From Seohaeicola zhoushanensis (GTDB taxonomy: Bacteria > Pseudomonadota > Alphaproteobacteria > Rhodobacterales > Rhodobacteraceae): a stretch of DNA of 45,075 nucleotides. The notes under the pieces are model-generated. The model did not search any database. It was given only the letters and a program-made list of their open reading frames with translations, and was not told the origin of the DNA. Each line of letters opens with the position of its first letter. The first letter of the stretch is position 1. A program made the translations under genes and the position numbers. This document shows, piece by piece, positions 8,224-16,321 of the stretch. The DNA is taken from assembly GCF_014656415.1 (NCBI RefSeq), contig NZ_BNCJ01000003.1, positions 1-45,075 of the forward strand, in the 5' to 3' direction.

Positions 8224-9927
8224 TCACGGGATCGAGAAGACCTGTCCGGGATAGATCAGGTCGGGGTTGCGGATGCTGTCGCGGTTGGCCTCGAAGACCC
8301 GCACGTAGAGCACGCCGTTGCCGTAGCGCTCGCGCGAGATGGCCCAGAGCGTGTCGCCCTTCTGCACCGTCACCGCGCGGATCGCCGGAGTCTGGTCGGG
8401 CGCGTTCTCCTGGCTCGGAGGATTCAGCACCTCGGGAGCCTCGCGCTTGAACGGAGTTTCCAGCCGGCTCACCACCTCGCCGCCGGCGTTCAGCGCATCG
8501 AGCCGCAGCGTGTAGATCCCCGGCTTGACCCCGCTCAGCTCGCCCTTCCACTTGCCGGTCTCGTCGGCGCCGATATCGGCCACCGCCTTGTTGTCGAGAT
8601 AGACCCGCACGGTGGTCTGCCCGCCGGCACGGCCCGCAAGCTGCACCTCGCCCGTCTCGGAATAGCTGATGGTGTCGAGCGCGATCTGCTCCATCGCATC
8701 GGGTCGCTCAGGCGTGGCGGGCTGGATCAGCTCCACCCCATCCTTCGTCGCCTTGAGCACGGCGATCGAGGTGGCAACCGGCGGCTGCACCGGCGCGGGC
8801 GCGCTGGTGCCGAGGCCCGAAGCAACCGCCCCGCCCGCAGGCGCCGGCGGCGCATTCGCCTGGTCGGCGTGCGCCGGCACCGGAACATTGGGGCGCGCCT
8901 CGGCGACCTGGACCGGCTTAGGCTCGGGCTTGGCTTCGGCTGCCGGCGCGGTCGGTTCGGGCTTGGTTTCTGCGGTTTGTGCGACTGCTTCCGGCTTGGC
9001 CTCGGCAGTCGGCGCAGTGGTTTCCGGCTTGGCTTCGGCAGTTTGCGCAACCGCCTCCGGCTTGACCTCGGCGCTCTGGGCAGCCGCCTCCGGTTTGGCC
9101 TCGGTAGCGGGCGTTGCTGCAGAGGCCTCGGCCACCGATGCACTCGCCTCCGGCTTCGCCTCGGCAACCTGCGCCGCCGCGACGGCCGGTGCCTCGGGCT
9201 TGGCCTCGGTCACAGCCGCTTCCGGCTTCGCCTCGACCGCCTGCGCAACCACCGCCGGTTCCGGTTTGGCCTCGGCACTTGTCTCCGGCGCGGGCGTGAC
9301 CGCCTCCGGCTTGGCCTCGACGACCACCACGGGCGCGGCCTCGGTAGCCGCCGCCACCGGTTCCGGTGTCGCCGCAGCTTCCGCCGGTTCCGCCTTCGCC
9401 TCCGGCTCGGCCACAGCAGCACCCGCATCCGCCATCTGCGTCGCGGGGGCCTCGACCACCGGCGCAAGGATGATCGGCTCCTGCGAGGCGACCTTCTGTC
9501 CGTCCAGTTCGGCCATCATCGTCAGCAGATGCGGCCCCGCCCCCATGTCGATGGTCAGCAGCCCGACGAACTTGCCCTGCCCGTCGGCCATGGCCTCGCC
9601 GATCTCGCGGTCGTCCAGCAGGAAGACCACCCGCGCCCCCGGCGCGGCGGTTCCGGCAATCACCGCGTTGCCATCCGGCTCGACCCGCACCACGTCGAAG
9701 GCCGGCGTCACCTCGGCCTTGACCTTGGCCTCTGCCACTGGCGCCGCCTCGGGCTTCGCTTCCGCCACCGGCGCGCTCTCGGCCGGTTTCGGCACCTCGG
9801 CGACGGGCTGCGGGCCCAGCGAGGGCAGCAGCCCCGCATACCAGACCCCGCCCCCGATCAGCGCAAGCGCCCCCACCGCCAGAGCCGCGAGACCCGTGGT
9901 CCCGATGCCGCCATTTTGGCCTGCCAT
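8224..9927 (-). CDS. Membrane-anchored LysM protein with a long Ala/Glu/Lys/Pro linker
   Basis: From the start MAGQNGG at 9927 (after GGGGAC) the product has 567 residues. One membrane segment (about residues 8-31) is followed by an Ig-like beta domain (about 75-155), then a low-complexity linker of some 230 residues with about a dozen copies of the heptad-like unit AEAKPEA. A second beta domain follows, and a C-terminal LysM domain (VQKGDTLWAISRERYGNG to YPGQVFSIP). The linker is long enough to span much of the periplasm, so the protein probably tethers the inner membrane to peptidoglycan. The nucleotide repeat in the linker is a place where copy number may differ between strains. A strong promoter lies at 9977-10005. 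Specific function unknown. Confidence 0.8.
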   Translation of the reverse strand: MAGQNGGIGTTGLAALAVGALALIGGGVWYAGLLPSLGPQPVAEVPKPAESAPVAEAKPEAAPVAEAKVKAEVTPAFDVVRVEPDGNAVIAGTAAPGARVVFLLDDREIGEAMADGQGKFVGLLTIDMGAGPHLLTMMAELDGQKVASQEPIILAPVVEAPATQMADAGAAVAEPEAKAEPAEAAATPEPVAAATEAAPVVVVEAKPEAVTPAPETSAEAKPEPAVVAQAVEAKPEAAVTEAKPEAPAVAAAQVAEAKPEASASVAEASAATPATEAKPEAAAQSAEVKPEAVAQTAEAKPETTAPTAEAKPEAVAQTAETKPEPTAPAAEAKPEPKPVQVAEARPNVPVPAHADQANAPPAPAGGAVASGLGTSAPAPVQPPVATSIAVLKATKDGVELIQPATPERPDAMEQIALDTISYSETGEVQLAGRAGGQTTVRVYLDNKAVADIGADETGKWKGELSGVKPGIYTLRLDALNAGGEVVSRLETPFKREAPEVLNPPSQENAPDQTPAIRAVTVQKGDTLWAISRERYGNGVLYVRVFEANRDSIRNPDLIYPGQVFSIP

Positions 9928-9969
9928 ATGTTGTTGTCCCCAGAATTGGCCCCCCAGCGGGCCGTGTAG

Positions 9970-9998
9970 TTGAGCTAGTCTAGCAACAGCGTTATCAG
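9970..9998 (+). promoter_or_regulatory. Putative promoter of the LOG-family gene
   Basis: TTGAGC (9970-9975) and TATCAG (9993-9998) are separated by 17 bases and point to the gene starting at 10047. The element physically overlaps the opposite promoter at 9977-10005. Confidence 0.4.
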
Positions 9999-10005
9999 GG
10001 GTCAA
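9977..10005 (-). promoter_or_regulatory. Putative sigma-70 promoter of the LysM gene
   Basis: On the minus strand TTGACC (10000-10005) and TAGACT (9977-9982) are spaced by exactly 17 bases, close to the sigma-70 consensus. Transcription should start near 9970, about 43 bases before the chosen LysM start. Confidence 0.5.
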
Positions 10006-10046
10006 AACACCTCTGTGTTCTCCCCCAATCTTCGAAAGGTGCGCCC

Positions 10047-10607
10047 ATGTCCGTCAAATCCGTCTGTGTCTATTGCGGATCGCGCCCCGGAACCAAACCG
10101 GCCTATGCCCAGGCGGCACGCGATCTCGGGGTGGCGCTGGCGGCCGAGGACTGGCGGCTGGTCTATGGCGCCGGCGACGTCGGCCTGATGGGCGAGGTCG
10201 CCCGCGCGGCGCAGACCGCCGGGGCCGAGACCTTCGGGGTGATTCCGACCCACCTCGTCGCCTGGGAAGTCGGCAAGACCGACCTCACCCGCTACATCGT
10301 CACCGAGACCATGCACGAGCGCAAGAAGGTGATGCTGATGAACGCCCATGCGGTCGTGGTGCTTCCCGGCGGGGCCGGCTCGCTCGACGAGTTCTTCGAG
10401 GTGCTGACCTGGGCGCAGCTTCGCCTGCACGCCAAGCCCATCGTGATCCTGAACACCGAGGGCTACTGGGACCCGCTGCTGAAACTGATAGACCACGTTA
10501 TCGACCAGGGCTTCGCCGATGCCTCGCTGGCCCGCCTGATCCAGGTCGCGGCCACCACCGACGAGGCGGTCGAGATGCTGAAGCTCGCCTTCGCCGAGAC
10601 CGCCTGA
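10047..10607 (+). CDS. LOG-family protein (nucleoside 5'-monophosphate phosphoribohydrolase)
   Basis: A 186-residue Rossmann-like protein of the TIGR00730/LOG family. These enzymes hydrolyse nucleoside 5'-monophosphates, in plants and some bacteria cytokinin ribotides, into base and ribose 5-phosphate. The family signature PGGxGTxxE appears here as PGGAGSLDE, with Ser for Thr. The N-terminal VYCGSRPG and the MHERKKVM segment, carrying the conserved Arg-Lys, are also present. It begins after AAAGG and stands alone between divergent LysM and convergent RarD genes. Bacterial function is usually nucleotide turnover; cytokinin production cannot be claimed from sequence. Confidence 0.85.
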   Translation: MSVKSVCVYCGSRPGTKPAYAQAARDLGVALAAEDWRLVYGAGDVGLMGEVARAAQTAGAETFGVIPTHLVAWEVGKTDLTRYIVTETMHERKKVMLMNAHAVVVLPGGAGSLDEFFEVLTWAQLRLHAKPIVILNTEGYWDPLLKLIDHVIDQGFADASLARLIQVAATTDEAVEMLKLAFAETA

Positions 10608-10620
10608 CGCCTGAACGGCC

Positions 10621-11529
10621 TCAGGAGATCTCCGAGGCCCGCACCACCGCGCGCCGCGCCGCCCGCTCGCGGCGCAGCACCTCCCAGGTGTAGCAGGCCA
10701 GCGCCAACCAGATCATCGGGAAGGCGATGGCGTGCCAGCGGGTGAAGGCCTCGCCGAAGACGAAGACCGCGCAGAGGAATTGCAGCGTCGGGTTCATGTA
10801 GAGCATCAGCCCCACCGTGCCCATCGCCACCCGGCGCAGCGCATAGCTGAAGAAGAACAGCGGGATCGCCGTCATCGGCCCGGCCCCGATCAGCAGCAGG
10901 CTGTCGCGCAGCGACCAGCCGAAATGGCCGGGCCCGCTGGCATAGATCCCGACCATGACAAGGCAGATGAACGGCAGCATCACCAGCACCTCGGCCGTGA
11001 CCGAGACCACCGGCCCGCTGGTCAGCGCCTTCTTCGACAGCCCGTAAAGCGCGAAGCTCAGCGCGATGGCGAGCGAGAACCACGGCAGGATCCCGAGGCC
11101 CCAGGTCAGCAGCGCAACCGCCGTGCCGGCCAGCCCGACCGCCAGCCACTGCAGCAGGGACAGGCGCTCCTTGTAGACCACCCAGCCCAGCAGAACGGCC
11201 AGCAGCGGATAGATGTAATAGCCGATGCTGGTCTCGGTGACGCGGTCGATCTGCGTCGCGTAGATGAACAGGAACCAGTTGGCCGAGATCAGCGTCGAGG
11301 CCAGCACCAGTATGCCCAGCTGCCTGCGGCCCCGCAGCGCCGCGCCGACCTCGCCCAGCCGCCCCTGCACTGCGAGCAGGCCCGAGAACAGCACCAGCGA
11401 CCAGATCACCCGGTGCGACATGATCTCGAGTGGCGGCACATGGGACAGCAACCTGTAATAGGCCGGCGAGACGCCCCAGATCAGGAAGGTCCCGACCACG
11501 GCCATCATGCCTTTTCCGGTTTCGCTCAT
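10621..11529 (-). CDS. rarD: RarD-like EamA/DMT family permease
   Basis: A 302-residue integral membrane protein with about ten hydrophobic helices in two EamA repeats. It shows the RarD features FLIWGVSPAYYRLLSHVPPLEIMSHR and NWFLFIYATQ. RarD proteins are named for a weak chloramphenicol-sensitivity phenotype; their real substrate is unsettled, and drug or metabolite export is plausible. The start MSETGKG at 11529 follows GGAGCGGG; an ATG 30 bases upstream is less well placed. The convergent LOG gene ends 13 bases away. Confidence 0.8.
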   Translation of the reverse strand: MSETGKGMMAVVGTFLIWGVSPAYYRLLSHVPPLEIMSHRVIWSLVLFSGLLAVQGRLGEVGAALRGRRQLGILVLASTLISANWFLFIYATQIDRVTETSIGYYIYPLLAVLLGWVVYKERLSLLQWLAVGLAGTAVALLTWGLGILPWFSLAIALSFALYGLSKKALTSGPVVSVTAEVLVMLPFICLVMVGIYASGPGHFGWSLRDSLLLIGAGPMTAIPLFFFSYALRRVAMGTVGLMLYMNPTLQFLCAVFVFGEAFTRWHAIAFPMIWLALACYTWEVLRRERAARRAVVRASEIS

Positions 11530-11578
11530 GCCCGCTCCGAACGTCTTTCGGGCGACCATGCAGTTGCGCCGGGCGGCG

Positions 11579-12436
11579 TCAAGGCACCAGCTGCAGAACC
11601 GTAATCGAAGGCTCTATGCCGATGCGCAGCGGGATAGTCGAACAGCCCAGCCCTCCGGCCACCACCAGCTGATGTGGGCCACGTCGGAAATGCCCCAGCG
11701 CATAGCGCGTACCGAACCGCGAGGGCGCCACCAGCGCGCGTCCGAACAACCGCACCTGCCCGCCGTGCATGTGGCCCGAAAGCATCAGCAGCGCCCGCCC
11801 TTCGGGCAGTGCCGGGAAGAGGTCCGGCTCGTGCGCCATCAGGATCAGCGGCGCGCCCTCGGGCACTCCGGCCAGCGCGGTGCCGAGATCGTCGAGCCCC
11901 TGGTGACGGCGGAATCCCGGCGGCCCGCTGCGGAAGGCGCGCTGGCTCGCCACCCCGGCGATCCAGGCGGGCCCGAGATCGGCGGCGGCGTTTTCCAGCA
12001 CCCGCCAGCCCTGCGCCGCCAGCAGCGCGCTCGCCCGGTTCGGCCCGGCCCGGCGCTCCCGCGCCTCGGGGTCGTCGTCCCAGTCGTGGTTGCCGAGCAC
12101 CGCGTAGCAACCGAGAGGCGCGGCATAGCCCGCCAGCGCCAGACAGCCGGCATCGACCCGCGCGGTCTTCACCGGCCCGCGCCGCCCACCGGCGATATCG
12201 CCGAGGAACAGCACCAGGTCCGCCCCCTGCGCCATCACCCGCGCCCGCACCGCGCGCGCCCGCGCGGCGGTGCTCGGGCCAAAGCCGAAATGCAGGTCGG
12301 TGACGATCGCCACCCGCAGCGGCGCCTGCAGCCCCGGCAGCGTGACCTCGTGCCGGTCGACCGCCATCCGCAGCGCCGGCCCCAGCAGCGGCGCAAGCGC
12401 CCCCCGCCGCGAGGCACGGGCAAGCCAGCGCCTCAT
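11579..12436 (-). CDS. Calcineurin-like metallophosphoesterase (YkuE/YaeI-like)
   Basis: A 285-residue protein with all five metallophosphoesterase blocks in order: VTDLHFG, LGDIAGG, LGNHDW, MAHEPD and LSGHMHGG. These supply the ligands for two metal ions. The length and the N-terminal basic segment resemble YkuE/YaeI-type phosphodiesterases, some of which are exported and act on lipid-linked substrates. The start MRRWLAR at 12436 is preferred; the longer frame would run 100 bases into the upstream LysR gene. That LysR gene ends 40 bases before on the same strand, so co-transcription is likely. The substrate is not predictable. Confidence 0.78.
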   Translation of the reverse strand: MRRWLARASRRGALAPLLGPALRMAVDRHEVTLPGLQAPLRVAIVTDLHFGFGPSTAARARAVRARVMAQGADLVLFLGDIAGGRRGPVKTARVDAGCLALAGYAAPLGCYAVLGNHDWDDDPEARERRAGPNRASALLAAQGWRVLENAAADLGPAWIAGVASQRAFRSGPPGFRRHQGLDDLGTALAGVPEGAPLILMAHEPDLFPALPEGRALLMLSGHMHGGQVRLFGRALVAPSRFGTRYALGHFRRGPHQLVVAGGLGCSTIPLRIGIEPSITVLQLVP

Positions 12437-12476
12437 TCCGGCGTCACCAGCGGCACCCGACCCGAAACAGCTGGCC

Positions 12477-13394
12477 TCATTCCGCCGCCCCGCGCGCAAG
12501 GCCATCCTGCGCCACCCTGTCGCCACCGATCTCAGCGAAGATCCAGTCGCAGAAGGCCCGGATCCTGCGGTCATCGGCACGGGCGGCGGGATAGGCGACG
12601 GAATAGATCACGATCGGCATGGTATCAGGCTCGAACAACCGCACAAGCCGCCCCGAGGCCACTGTGTCGCGCACCATCGCGCCATAGGCCAGCGCCACGC
12701 CCTGCCCCTGCTCGGCCGCCGTCGTTGCCAGCTCGCAGTTCGGCAGCACCGGCCCGCGCGGCAACTCGGGCGGCACGACACCGGCGCCGCGGAACCACTC
12801 GCTCCAGGCGTCCATCACCTCGTCATGCATCAGCCGCACCCGCAGCAGGTCCTGCGGCCGCTCGATCGCCTCGCGCGCCACGAAATCCGGGCTGGCAACG
12901 GGAAAGCGCCCCGACTGCATGAAGGGTGTCACCACCACCCCCGCCACCGGGCTGTCGCCCCAGTGGATCACCACGTCGGAGTCGTTGCTGGCGAAATCGG
13001 TCGAGGGCGCGCCGGTCGACACCCGAAGCCGCACCTGCCGCCCGAACGCCAGCCGGTCGAGCCGCGGCACCAGCCAGCGCGCCGCGAAGCCCGGCGTGCA
13101 GAGCACCCGGAAGCTCTCCTGCCCCGCCTGCGCCGCATCGGCGGCGCTGGCCGCGAACTGGTCGAGCAGCCCGGTCAGCTTGCCCGCGTAACCGCGCCCG
13201 GTCAGCGTCAGCTCCAACCGGTTGCCGACCCGCTCGAACAGCGCGGTGTCGAGATAGTTCTCGAGCGCCCGGATCTGGTGACTGATCGCCGAGGGCGAGA
13301 GACACAGCTCCTCGGCGGCAGCCTTGAAGCTGGCGTGCCGCGCCGCGGCCTCGAAGGCACGCACGGCCGAGAAAGGCGGGAACTGTCGTGCCAT
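12477..13394 (-). CDS. LysR-family regulator, GcvA-like
   Basis: A 305-residue LysR regulator. The N-terminal HTH (FPPFSAVRAFEAAARHAS, then LSPSAISHQIRALE) is the type found in GcvA and AmpR. The C-terminal effector domain is complete. It is divergent from the DUF6647 gene; the 105-bp gap holds the dyad TTCA-N8-TGAA (13410-13425), a possible binding site. It may also control the metallophosphoesterase downstream. No glycine-cleavage genes are near, so the target is unknown. Confidence 0.8.
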   Translation of the reverse strand: MARQFPPFSAVRAFEAAARHASFKAAAEELCLSPSAISHQIRALENYLDTALFERVGNRLELTLTGRGYAGKLTGLLDQFAASAADAAQAGQESFRVLCTPGFAARWLVPRLDRLAFGRQVRLRVSTGAPSTDFASNDSDVVIHWGDSPVAGVVVTPFMQSGRFPVASPDFVAREAIERPQDLLRVRLMHDEVMDAWSEWFRGAGVVPPELPRGPVLPNCELATTAAEQGQGVALAYGAMVRDTVASGRLVRLFEPDTMPIVIYSVAYPAARADDRRIRAFCDWIFAEIGGDRVAQDGLARGAAE

Positions 13395-13409
13395 CCGGCG
13401 TGAATTCCC

Positions 13410-13473
13410 TTCAATCGCAGGTGAAAAATCGCCTTTTGCCTGCCCGATGCCGCCAGCCTAGCATCATTTCACC
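13410..13473. promoter_or_regulatory. Possible LysR binding dyads between the LysR and DUF6647 genes
   Basis: TTCA-N8-TGAA spans 13410-13425. The arms GGTGAAA (13420-13426) and TTTCACC (13467-13473) form a wider inverted pair. Both lie in the divergent gap, where LysR proteins usually bind. Short arms make chance occurrence possible. Confidence 0.25.
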
Positions 13474-13499
13474 GCATCTCAAAATCACCGGACCCCGCC

Positions 13500-14012
13500 A
13501 TGCTCCCGCTTGCTCCTGCCAGCCGGTCCCGGCTGAGCCATGCCCTCGCCTTCGCCCTCGCCCTCTGGCCCGCCACGACGCAGGCCGCCGAGGCGCCGAT
13601 CCCCCACCTCGCAGCATTGGAAAGCTGGCTCGACACCCGCGCGCCCTGGCCCCGCCGGCCGGATGCGCCGCAGATCCGCCTCGTCACGCCGAGCCAGGCC
13701 GCCGCCCTCTCGGGCGATACGCTCCACACCGGCGAGATGCCGCGCGGCTATTACGACCCCGAAAGCGCAACCATCTACCTGGTGCGGCCCTGGTCGCCTT
13801 CCGACCCGCAGGATGTCTCGGTCCTGCTGCACGAATTGGTCCACCACCGGCAGGCCGCCGTGCCGCACTGGCGCTGCGCGGGTGCACAGGAACTTCCGGC
13901 CTATCGCCTGCAGGAGGCCTGGCTCAACGACCTCGGCCTCAAGGCACGGGTCAACTGGATCGCGCTGGTGCTCGCCGCCGAATGCGCGGCCCGCGACAAG
14001 CACCCCGACTGA
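13500..14012 (+). CDS. DUF6647 family exported protein, putative zinc metallopeptidase-like
   Basis: A 170-residue protein with an N-terminal signal-peptide-like segment (hydrophobic LSHALAFALAL, then an AxA-type cleavage region near residue 29). The central motif LLHELVHHRQ contains HExxH, the zinc-binding and catalytic signature of many metallopeptidases. Four cysteines and the conserved ELPAYRLQEAWL follow, the glutamates of which could give a third ligand. Peptidase activity is inferred, not known. The ribosome binding site is weak (CCGGACC). The gene is divergent from the LysR regulator, which may control it. It ends just before the sodB terminator. Confidence 0.6.
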   Translation: MLPLAPASRSRLSHALAFALALWPATTQAAEAPIPHLAALESWLDTRAPWPRRPDAPQIRLVTPSQAAALSGDTLHTGEMPRGYYDPESATIYLVRPWSPSDPQDVSVLLHELVHHRQAAVPHWRCAGAQELPAYRLQEAWLNDLGLKARVNWIALVLAAECAARDKHPD

Positions 14013-14026
14013 CCGCCGCGCAAACG

Positions 14027-14059
14027 AAAAAGGCCGCCCCCGGATCTCCGGAGGCGGCC
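14027..14059 (-). terminator. Rho-independent terminator of sodB
   Basis: GGCCGCC (14032-14038) pairs with GGCGGCC (14053-14059). On the minus strand the stem is followed by TTTTT (14027-14031). It lies 21 bases beyond the sodB stop. The GGATCTCC loop is itself palindromic and may extend the stem. It also closes the facing DUF6647 gene. Confidence 0.7.
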
Positions 14060-14080
14060 CTTGTCACGATATCCCGCGGC

Positions 14081-14680
14081 TTACATGCGCGAGGCGACGT
14101 TTTCCCAGCTGACCAGGTTGTCGAGGAAGTTGGTCAGGTAGGCCGGACGCTTGTTGCGGAAGTCGATGTAGTAGGAATGCTCCCACACGTCGCAGCCCAG
14201 CAGCGCGGTCTGGCCGAAGCACAGCGGGTTCACGCCGTTCTCGGTCTTGGTGATCTTCAGCGCGCCGTCCTTGTCCTTGACCAGCCAGGCCCAGCCCGAA
14301 CCGAACTGACCGGCGCCTGCGGCGGCAAAGTCTTCCTTGAACTTGGCGACCGAACCGAAGCTCTCGGTCAGCGCCTTTTCCAGCTCGCCCGGCATCTTGG
14401 TGCCGCCCGGCGCCATCATTTCCCAGAACTGGTTGTGGTTCCAGAGCTGGCTGATGTTGTTGAAGATGCCGTTCTGCGCAACGGCGGTCTTGTTGTAGGT
14501 GCCGGTGATGATCTCTTCGAGCGACTTGTTTTCCCACTCGGTGCCGGCAATCAGCTTGTTCCCGTTGTCGACATAGGCCTTGTGGTGAATATCGTGGTGA
14601 TATTCCAGCGTCTCCTTCGACATGCCGCTCTCGGCCAGCGCGTCGTGAGCATAGGGAAGGTCAGGAAGTGAAAAAGCCAT
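14081..14680 (-). CDS. sodB: Superoxide dismutase, iron type
   Basis: A complete 199-residue cytosolic Fe/Mn superoxide dismutase. Metal ligands lie in EYHHDIHHKAYV, LWNHNQFW and DVWEHSYYIDFRNKRP. The glutamine in ISQLWNH, placed before the second ligand histidine, is the position used by iron enzymes, whereas manganese enzymes place it in the C-terminal half. Iron is therefore more likely. It has its own promoter-like element (14720-14748) and terminator, so it is a single-gene unit. The start follows AAAGGGGG. Confidence 0.93.
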   Translation of the reverse strand: MAFSLPDLPYAHDALAESGMSKETLEYHHDIHHKAYVDNGNKLIAGTEWENKSLEEIITGTYNKTAVAQNGIFNNISQLWNHNQFWEMMAPGGTKMPGELEKALTESFGSVAKFKEDFAAAGAGQFGSGWAWLVKDKDGALKITKTENGVNPLCFGQTALLGCDVWEHSYYIDFRNKRPAYLTNFLDNLVSWENVASRM

Positions 14681-14719
14681 GTCGGCCCCCTTTTGGTCGG
14701 TGGTTATTTCCTGCTGACG

Positions 14720-14748
14720 TAACTGAGCGCCTAAAGCGCCAGCGTCAA
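14720..14748 (-). promoter_or_regulatory. Putative promoter of sodB
   Basis: On the minus strand TTGACG (14743-14748) and CAGTTA (14720-14725) are spaced by 17 bases. The -35 box is good and the -10 box poor, which would suit an activated promoter. The spacer contains the dyad GGCGC-N4-GGCGC region with near two-fold symmetry. Confidence 0.35.
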
Positions 14749-14962
14749 GTCTCTTGCATCAACGCGGGGGCTTGAGCGGGGGTTCCGCCCGTTTCCACGA
14801 TGGATTCTTCGCAAATCCGCTCCTCCCCGTACCCCGGGTTGCGGTCCGCTTGTACATGGTTCAAATAGGCCAAGTTCTGCGAAACAGTCCTGCGCCCCAC
14901 GCGGTATATCAATTCCCCAGACCTGCTAAGACTGGCGACCGGACTTTACTGGGAGGACTTCC

Positions 14963-15922
14963 ATGCAGATTTCTCGCCGCACGCTTCTGGGCGCGCTCAT
15001 CACTTCGACCATGCTCGGCACCAGCGCCATGGCGTCCGGCGACGAGCCGATCACCCTGGTCCTGCCCTATTCGGCAGGCGGCCCGACCGACGGCATAACC
15101 CGCTATCTCGCCGACGAGCTGACCGGCATCCTCGGCCGCACCTTCCTGGTCGAGAACAAGCCCGGCGCCAACGGCATCATCGCCGCGCAATATGTCGCCA
15201 CCACGCGCGCGCCCCAGACCACGCTGCTGGTCGGCGGCACCGGCCCGATCTCGCTCAACACCATGCTGCGCAAGAACCTGCCGTTCAAGCTGGCCGACTT
15301 CCAGCCGGTCTCGCTGGTCGCCAACGGCCCGATGGCCGTGACCGTGCCCGCCTCGGCCGGTATCGAGTCGTTCGAGCAGTTCGTCGAACAAGGCCAGGGC
15401 AAGCCGCTGCGTTTCGGCACCTTCGGCCCCGGCAGCCTCAGCCAGCTTTACGGCGCGCTGCTCAGCAACGAGTTCGGTTTCGACCTGGTCGAAGTGAGCT
15501 ACAAGACCACGGCGGAAGAGGTGAAGGACATCCTCGGCGGCCAGGTCGACTTCACCGTCTCCTCGCCCTTCGGCGTGATCGGCCAGATCAAGGCCGGCGA
15601 GATGAAGATGCTCGCCGTCGCCCGCCCCGAGCGGATGGAGCAGCTGCCCGACGTCCCGACCTTCGCGGAGCTCGGCCACCCCGAGATGACCGCCTCCTTC
15701 TGGACCGGAATCTTCGCCCCCGCCGCGATGGACACCGAGCTGGTCGGCCAGATCAACGTCGCGCTGACCCAGATCATCGACAAGCCCGAGACCAAGGAGG
15801 TCTTCGGCAAGATCGGCCAGTTCGGTATCGGCGGCCCGGTCGAGGTGCTCTCCAAGCAACTGGAAGAGGACCAGGCCAAGTGGGGCAGCGTCATCGAACA
15901 GCGCGGCATCGTGCTGAACTGA
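14963..15922 (+). CDS. tctC: TctC/Bug-type solute-binding protein of a tripartite tricarboxylate transporter
   Basis: A 319-residue periplasmic binding protein with a Tat-like or Sec signal (SRRTLLGALITSTMLG, cleavage near ASG) and the Bug-family signatures LPYSAGGPTDGITRYLA and VENKPGANGIIAAQYVA. These proteins capture carboxylates and deliver them to the TctAB membrane complex. GGGAGG precedes the start. The gene lies 1.3 kb from tctA on the opposite strand and ends at a strong terminator. Its pairing with the tctAB genes at 17186-19140 is inferred from proximity. The ligand is unknown; Bug proteins bind citrate, aromatic acids, dicarboxylates and others. Confidence 0.88.
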   Translation: MQISRRTLLGALITSTMLGTSAMASGDEPITLVLPYSAGGPTDGITRYLADELTGILGRTFLVENKPGANGIIAAQYVATTRAPQTTLLVGGTGPISLNTMLRKNLPFKLADFQPVSLVANGPMAVTVPASAGIESFEQFVEQGQGKPLRFGTFGPGSLSQLYGALLSNEFGFDLVEVSYKTTAEEVKDILGGQVDFTVSSPFGVIGQIKAGEMKMLAVARPERMEQLPDVPTFAELGHPEMTASFWTGIFAPAAMDTELVGQINVALTQIIDKPETKEVFGKIGQFGIGGPVEVLSKQLEEDQAKWGSVIEQRGIVLN

Positions 15923-15955
15923 TTTCCGGCGCAAGCCACTGACAGGAAACGCGAA

Positions 15956-15980
15956 GGGGCCGTCATCGACGGCCCCTTTT
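15956..15980 (+). terminator. Rho-independent terminator of tctC
   Basis: A 9-bp perfect stem GGGGCCGTC/GACGGCCCC with an ATC triloop is followed by TTTT (15977-15980). It lies 34 bases behind the tctC stop. Confidence 0.85.
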
Positions 15981-16321
15981 GCGTTTGGGGAAAGAGGAAG
16001 TCAGGAGCATTGGGATTTCTGCGTCCCGCTCAATCCCCGCTCCATCCCACCCGGAATCAAGCCGAAGGCACCGGGCGAGCGTCGGGGCGCGCAGGATTAC
16101 GGCAAAGCGCACAGCAGCGTTCAGGCACGCCGGGCAGCGGCCGACCGTGGGTGGCCGCTCCGACCGCGACCAGCCTGGCGCTTCATGGTGACGCCCGCTG
16201 CGCCGCTGGAACGATGCACTTGCGGTGACGAAGCGGCCGCCCGAGCGGGCGGTCGGCCGCTGCCCGGCGGCGCGCAAGGCGCGCCTTGATTCCGGGCCTG
16301 ACGCACTTGAAAAGCCGTTCC
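15981..16321. other. Intergenic stretch without a convincing gene
   Basis: The region between the tctC terminator and the SDR stop codon holds no believable gene. A minus-strand frame spanning it has no ribosome binding site and an arginine/alanine-rich composition typical of translated GC-rich repeat. The stretch is dominated by the long inverted repeat at 16050-16296. Confidence 0.6.
16050..16296. repeat. Long imperfect inverted repeat element (247 bp)
   Basis: The ends are perfect 12-bp inverted repeats, CCCGGAATCAAG (16050-16061) and CTTGATTCCGGG (16285-16296). Inside, a perfect 19-bp inverted pair occupies 16129-16147 and 16250-16268 (GCCGGGCAGCGGCCGACCG and its complement). Between outer and inner arms the two sides differ in length and sequence. 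No open frame for a transposase is present. It resembles a palindromic extragenic repeat or MITE-like element; no target duplication was recognised. Confidence 0.6.

Noticed and set aside
16050-16296. Insertion sequence
   Set aside because: There is no transposase frame, and no target-site duplication was recognised.
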